Shown: one piece after another, positions 6,501-7,586 of the stretch
How positions within the stretch are numbered: the stretch's first letter is position 1
Layout of the letters: each line of letters opens with the position of its first letter
From: Planctomycetota bacterium
GTDB taxonomy: Bacteria; Planctomycetota; Brocadiia; SM23-32
Direction: 5' to 3'
NCBI GenBank assembly: GCA_018400625.1
Contig: JAGYMJ010000099.1
Location: forward strand, 1-7,586
Length of the DNA: 7,586 nucleotides
The notes under the pieces: generated by a model
Database searches by the model: none
What the model saw: the letters and a program-made list of their open reading frames with translations, nothing else
What the model was told of the DNA's origin: nothing
Position numbers and translations under genes: made by a program

Positions 6501-7448
6501 CTGCCCGTCCGGCGATGGATCAGCAGCAAAAACAGCTTCCCTGTCCGCGTCCAGTTCAAGGGCGATCGGCAGCATGATATCATGGATAGTATGTTCATTC
6601 GTATCGAAGGCCACGATCAGAGTGTGATCGTGACGGATGCCCGCCTGTCCTGCATAAAAGTAGGTATAGGTCACAAATTGACAGAAACGTTCCCCTTCGC
6701 TGTTAGTATACCATCCTTCCCGGCGGACGGCGGCGCGGCCGGGACCGGCCTCCACCACTTCGGCTTTTAAACCTTCCTCGTGCCCGCCGGCGGTATGAGT
6801 TTGTCCTTTACCGTCAACCACCACCGGCAGATTCTTTTCGCCGGCATCGGAGCGGATCAGGTTTTCTCCGCCGAGTTGAACGGATTCGACGACGGACGGA
6901 GAAATACGGCTCAACACGACTTTCATAGGGCCTGTATCGACGATGATACTTTCTTCGGTCTCTTCCAGTTGGATTTCAGCATGAAGGACATCGGAAACTT
7001 CTGTGCCAAGCTCCAGAAAGTATTCCCGATCACGCTCAAGAACCGCATGGCCCAGGGCCCAGCGCAGCGGACCGTTGGGGCCTTCCCAGGTAGCGGTGGT
7101 TCGGAAACCTGCGGGGACGGGACGGCCGTTTTCATCGATTAGACGGAGGTTTTCAACACTTTCAAGCGCACCGCGGGCAAAGGGAACGCCGAAAGTAACA
7201 GCACTCTCGGCCGCTTCGTTATCGGCCCAATCCACGAGGAGCGGAACCCGCTCGCTTTCGAGCTTTTCAATGGTTTTGCGGAACGGTGGGGCCCAACCGG
7301 AGGTAGGCTGCAGTTCTTCAACATTCGGCGGATACTCTTCGGCCATAGACTGTGCAAGGCTCTCGCTGACCAATCCAAAAAAGAAGAGAGACAAGGAAAG
7401 AAATAAAACACACCTGCAAAGTTTTTTAGAATTTACTGAAATAGGCAT
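3543..7448 (-). CDS. Secreted PcRGLX/YetA-like polysaccharide-lyase-type protein with LamG-like C-terminus
   Basis: Product of 1301 residues. Residues 1-32 form a signal peptide (Lys/Arg-containing start, hydrophobic FLSLSLFFFGLV, likely cut after SLA). Residues about 70-155 resemble the N-terminal domain of PcRGLX/YetA-like proteins (TFGVPFARGALESVENLRLI, near 85). A beta-sandwich follows (about 165-470). Next is an alpha-helical toroid-like region (about 480-815) rich in His and aromatics, with RHVTDIDICHLDSDEYG near 570 and GGIAHYAGDPYATGPDHHFE near 611. Then come a beta-rich region (about 845-1075) and a LamG/concanavalin-like domain (about 1095-1290, with GTVEMWVK and NRWTHLAFTW). The first three parts match the architecture of rhamnogalacturonan exolyase family PL26, so cleavage of pectin-like or other uronate polysaccharides outside the cytoplasm is inferred; I cannot assign catalytic residues or substrate. 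ATG 7448 has GAGGAG 7 bases upstream; an in-frame TTG at 7463 lacks this. Length exceeds PL26 enzymes because of the C-terminal additions. Confidence 0.7.
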   Translation of the reverse strand: MPISVNSKKLCRCVLFLSLSLFFFGLVSESLAQSMAEEYPPNVEELQPTSGWAPPFRKTIEKLESERVPLLVDWADNEAAESAVTFGVPFARGALESVENLRLIDENGRPVPAGFRTTATWEGPNGPLRWALGHAVLERDREYFLELGTEVSDVLHAEIQLEETEESIIVDTGPMKVVLSRISPSVVESVQLGGENLIRSDAGEKNLPVVVDGKGQTHTAGGHEEGLKAEVVEAGPGRAAVRREGWYTNSEGERFCQFVTYTYFYAGQAGIRHDHTLIVAFDTNEHTIHDIMLPIALELDADREAVFAADPSPDGQTVKKTAADASYSLVQKRHDAWELTSGGQKLQSGSRAGGWFGISDGQRGAFAGLSDFWQQYPAELEADGDVMRIHLWPSHGTEHLDFRPSSKWQLGDEYPGDHVFHNRWYRDGLDEMTQGYGVGKTHNIYVNFFTNHNDSAAKRLTRAQTVKPVIALPAPEYVCSTEAFFGRMHHYDPENYPEIEALIQYVVDTYSNQREQNEQYGWIHFGDVFNTGELWRRWGSMFYGFPNVMPRLFLRSGHRGTWDFHRVNTRHVTDIDICHLDSDEYGVHARRDFLRSGHQGKVKGMRYGGDGGIAHYAGDPYATGPDHHFEFMAMDYYINGNLRTWEVANYYLEAHAAERDKNRNMLEYRHRGTGGALRLFSEGYWATWKPEYLSIMHQVADRIYEGQGVDRSYEGDGTRRDDAYMNPAKILYYQITGEERMRDLFLHDMTLLSRERNLHGSTLGGRGATLSGLAHAYWFTGEDKFLPFLAWQLELVKERGVGGLRGNFLARHATHGYQLPQAMALLEDIEELPEPQGPAVPEPDAEPLALQSNWAYYLLQENDGDFSVAVDVNLHRGYATRFHNRHEWIERFEGGERQALRVIDPDGQEIRYFELPPDASNERVEFSIPADGKTGTYAIVPANMVNPALSLRLVECSLDRRVAHAGGNWTRPRRARTWYFTVPARTGQFRIKIKSAVLRAEVQYGVQTPEGDNVAQNRWESGTQPRNEWEEVELDAGEPEQDEVWSLTFLNAGETYLRFEGVPGYVASCPDELFMPDPAMRQALPAVKRPKVEEAAVYESIDFPWKGTAAFINRSVDLGSIDLSREMMNRERGTVEMWVKTSDPYSNISDKILLSCGSFRLFRRINIGTYARIGGQRYHSFFALPTNRWTHLAFTWQPSDQEAADLEIRLFADGVEVKYAHPRPQSREMPHKSVAEDWPGERLTVSAGAYVTGLRVSDTVRYGENFPRPESPFDPDEHTCVLWPLDESGSALIFGDMKSLQ

Positions 7449-7455
7449 TGACGGT

Positions 7456-7461
7456 CTCCTC
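7456..7461 (-). promoter_or_regulatory. Ribosome binding site of the large secreted gene
   Basis: GAGGAG on the minus strand with a 7-base spacer to the ATG at 7448. It decides the start: the in-frame TTG at 7463 would lie upstream of it and would add five residues before the signal peptide. Confidence 0.75.
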
Positions 7462-7473
7462 AATTGAAAAATA

Positions 7474-7492
7474 TTCTTCTTGATTTAACGAA
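7474..7492 (-). promoter_or_regulatory. Leader motif shared with rpsF
   Basis: TTCGTTAAATCAAGAAGAA on the minus strand, 25-43 bases before the ATG. The same bases with a 3-base insertion lie upstream of rpsF (274-295). The role is unknown; a shared leader or promoter element is possible, as is coincidence. Confidence 0.3.
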
Positions 7493-7497
7493 TATAT

Positions 7498-7571
7498 TCA
7501 GTGAACAACGTGGCCTCCTGCCGTACCTTGTATGGCATCCCCACCGTGCCTTGTGCCGGTGGAATGAAGAT
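7498..7571 (+). repeat. Dispersed intergenic repeat, copy C, with two tandem hairpins
   Basis: Begins TTCAGTGAACAACGTGG, followed by hairpin TGCCGTA-CCTTG-TATGGCA (7519-7537, 7 pairs with one G-U). A second hairpin follows at 7541-7562, with arms CCACCG and CGGTGG and an inner GC/GC extension past a bulged T. Both loops carry CCTTGT. The trailing AATGAAGAT aligns with copy B. It sits directly upstream of the large secreted gene, on the opposite strand to it. Confidence 0.5.
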
Positions 7572-7586
7572 TAAACGCCAGGAACG

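Noticed and set aside
7470..7515. Sigma-70 promoter for the large gene around TTGTTC and TTAAAT
   Set aside because: Spacing and -35 quality are poor; I could not separate it from background AT-rich sequence and the repeat.

Overview
The window carries a run of leftward (minus-strand) genes. From right to left in transcription order they are: a 1301-residue secreted protein with a PcRGLX/YetA-like polysaccharide-lyase architecture and a C-terminal LamG-like domain; tilS (tRNA-Ile lysidine synthetase); rplY/ctc (ribosomal protein bL25 with a long acidic tail); pth (peptidyl-tRNA hydrolase); and the N-terminal part of rpsF (ribosomal protein bS6). Base composition looks even across the window, near 50% GC by eye, with strong GGAGG-type ribosome binding sites.

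The order ctc-pth-rpsF is common in bacteria. The bS6 N-terminus resembles planctomycete/PVC-type S6, and a giant secreted LamG-bearing carbohydrate-active protein fits a polysaccharide-degrading member of the PVC superphylum (Kiritimatiellota, Lentisphaerota, Planctomycetota or relatives). This placement is an inference, not proven here.

Layout. Positions 1 to about 77 are a plus-strand fragment of a TRAP transporter fused permease. It collides with rpsF, which breaks off at the same point after about 60 codons, so the left edge is probably a chimeric contig end. Positions 25-1575 hold the translation cluster rpsF, pth and rplY. Pth appears to start at a TTG inside the Glu-rich tail of bL25. 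Positions 1576-1934 are a 359-base intergenic region with an AT-rich rplY leader and a strongly structured element of about 93 bases. Positions 1935-3398 are tilS, 3399-3542 a short intergenic region, 3543-7448 the large secreted protein, and 7449-7586 its upstream region.

The least explained signal is a degenerate hairpin-bearing sequence (consensus roughly CAGTGAA-x-ACGT followed by CCRCCG...CGGTGG). It occurs in all three of the larger intergenic gaps in both orientations (1744-1781, 3452-3504, 7498-7571). A second short motif is shared by the leaders of rpsF and the large secreted gene. No tRNA, rRNA, CRISPR array or insertion sequence was seen.
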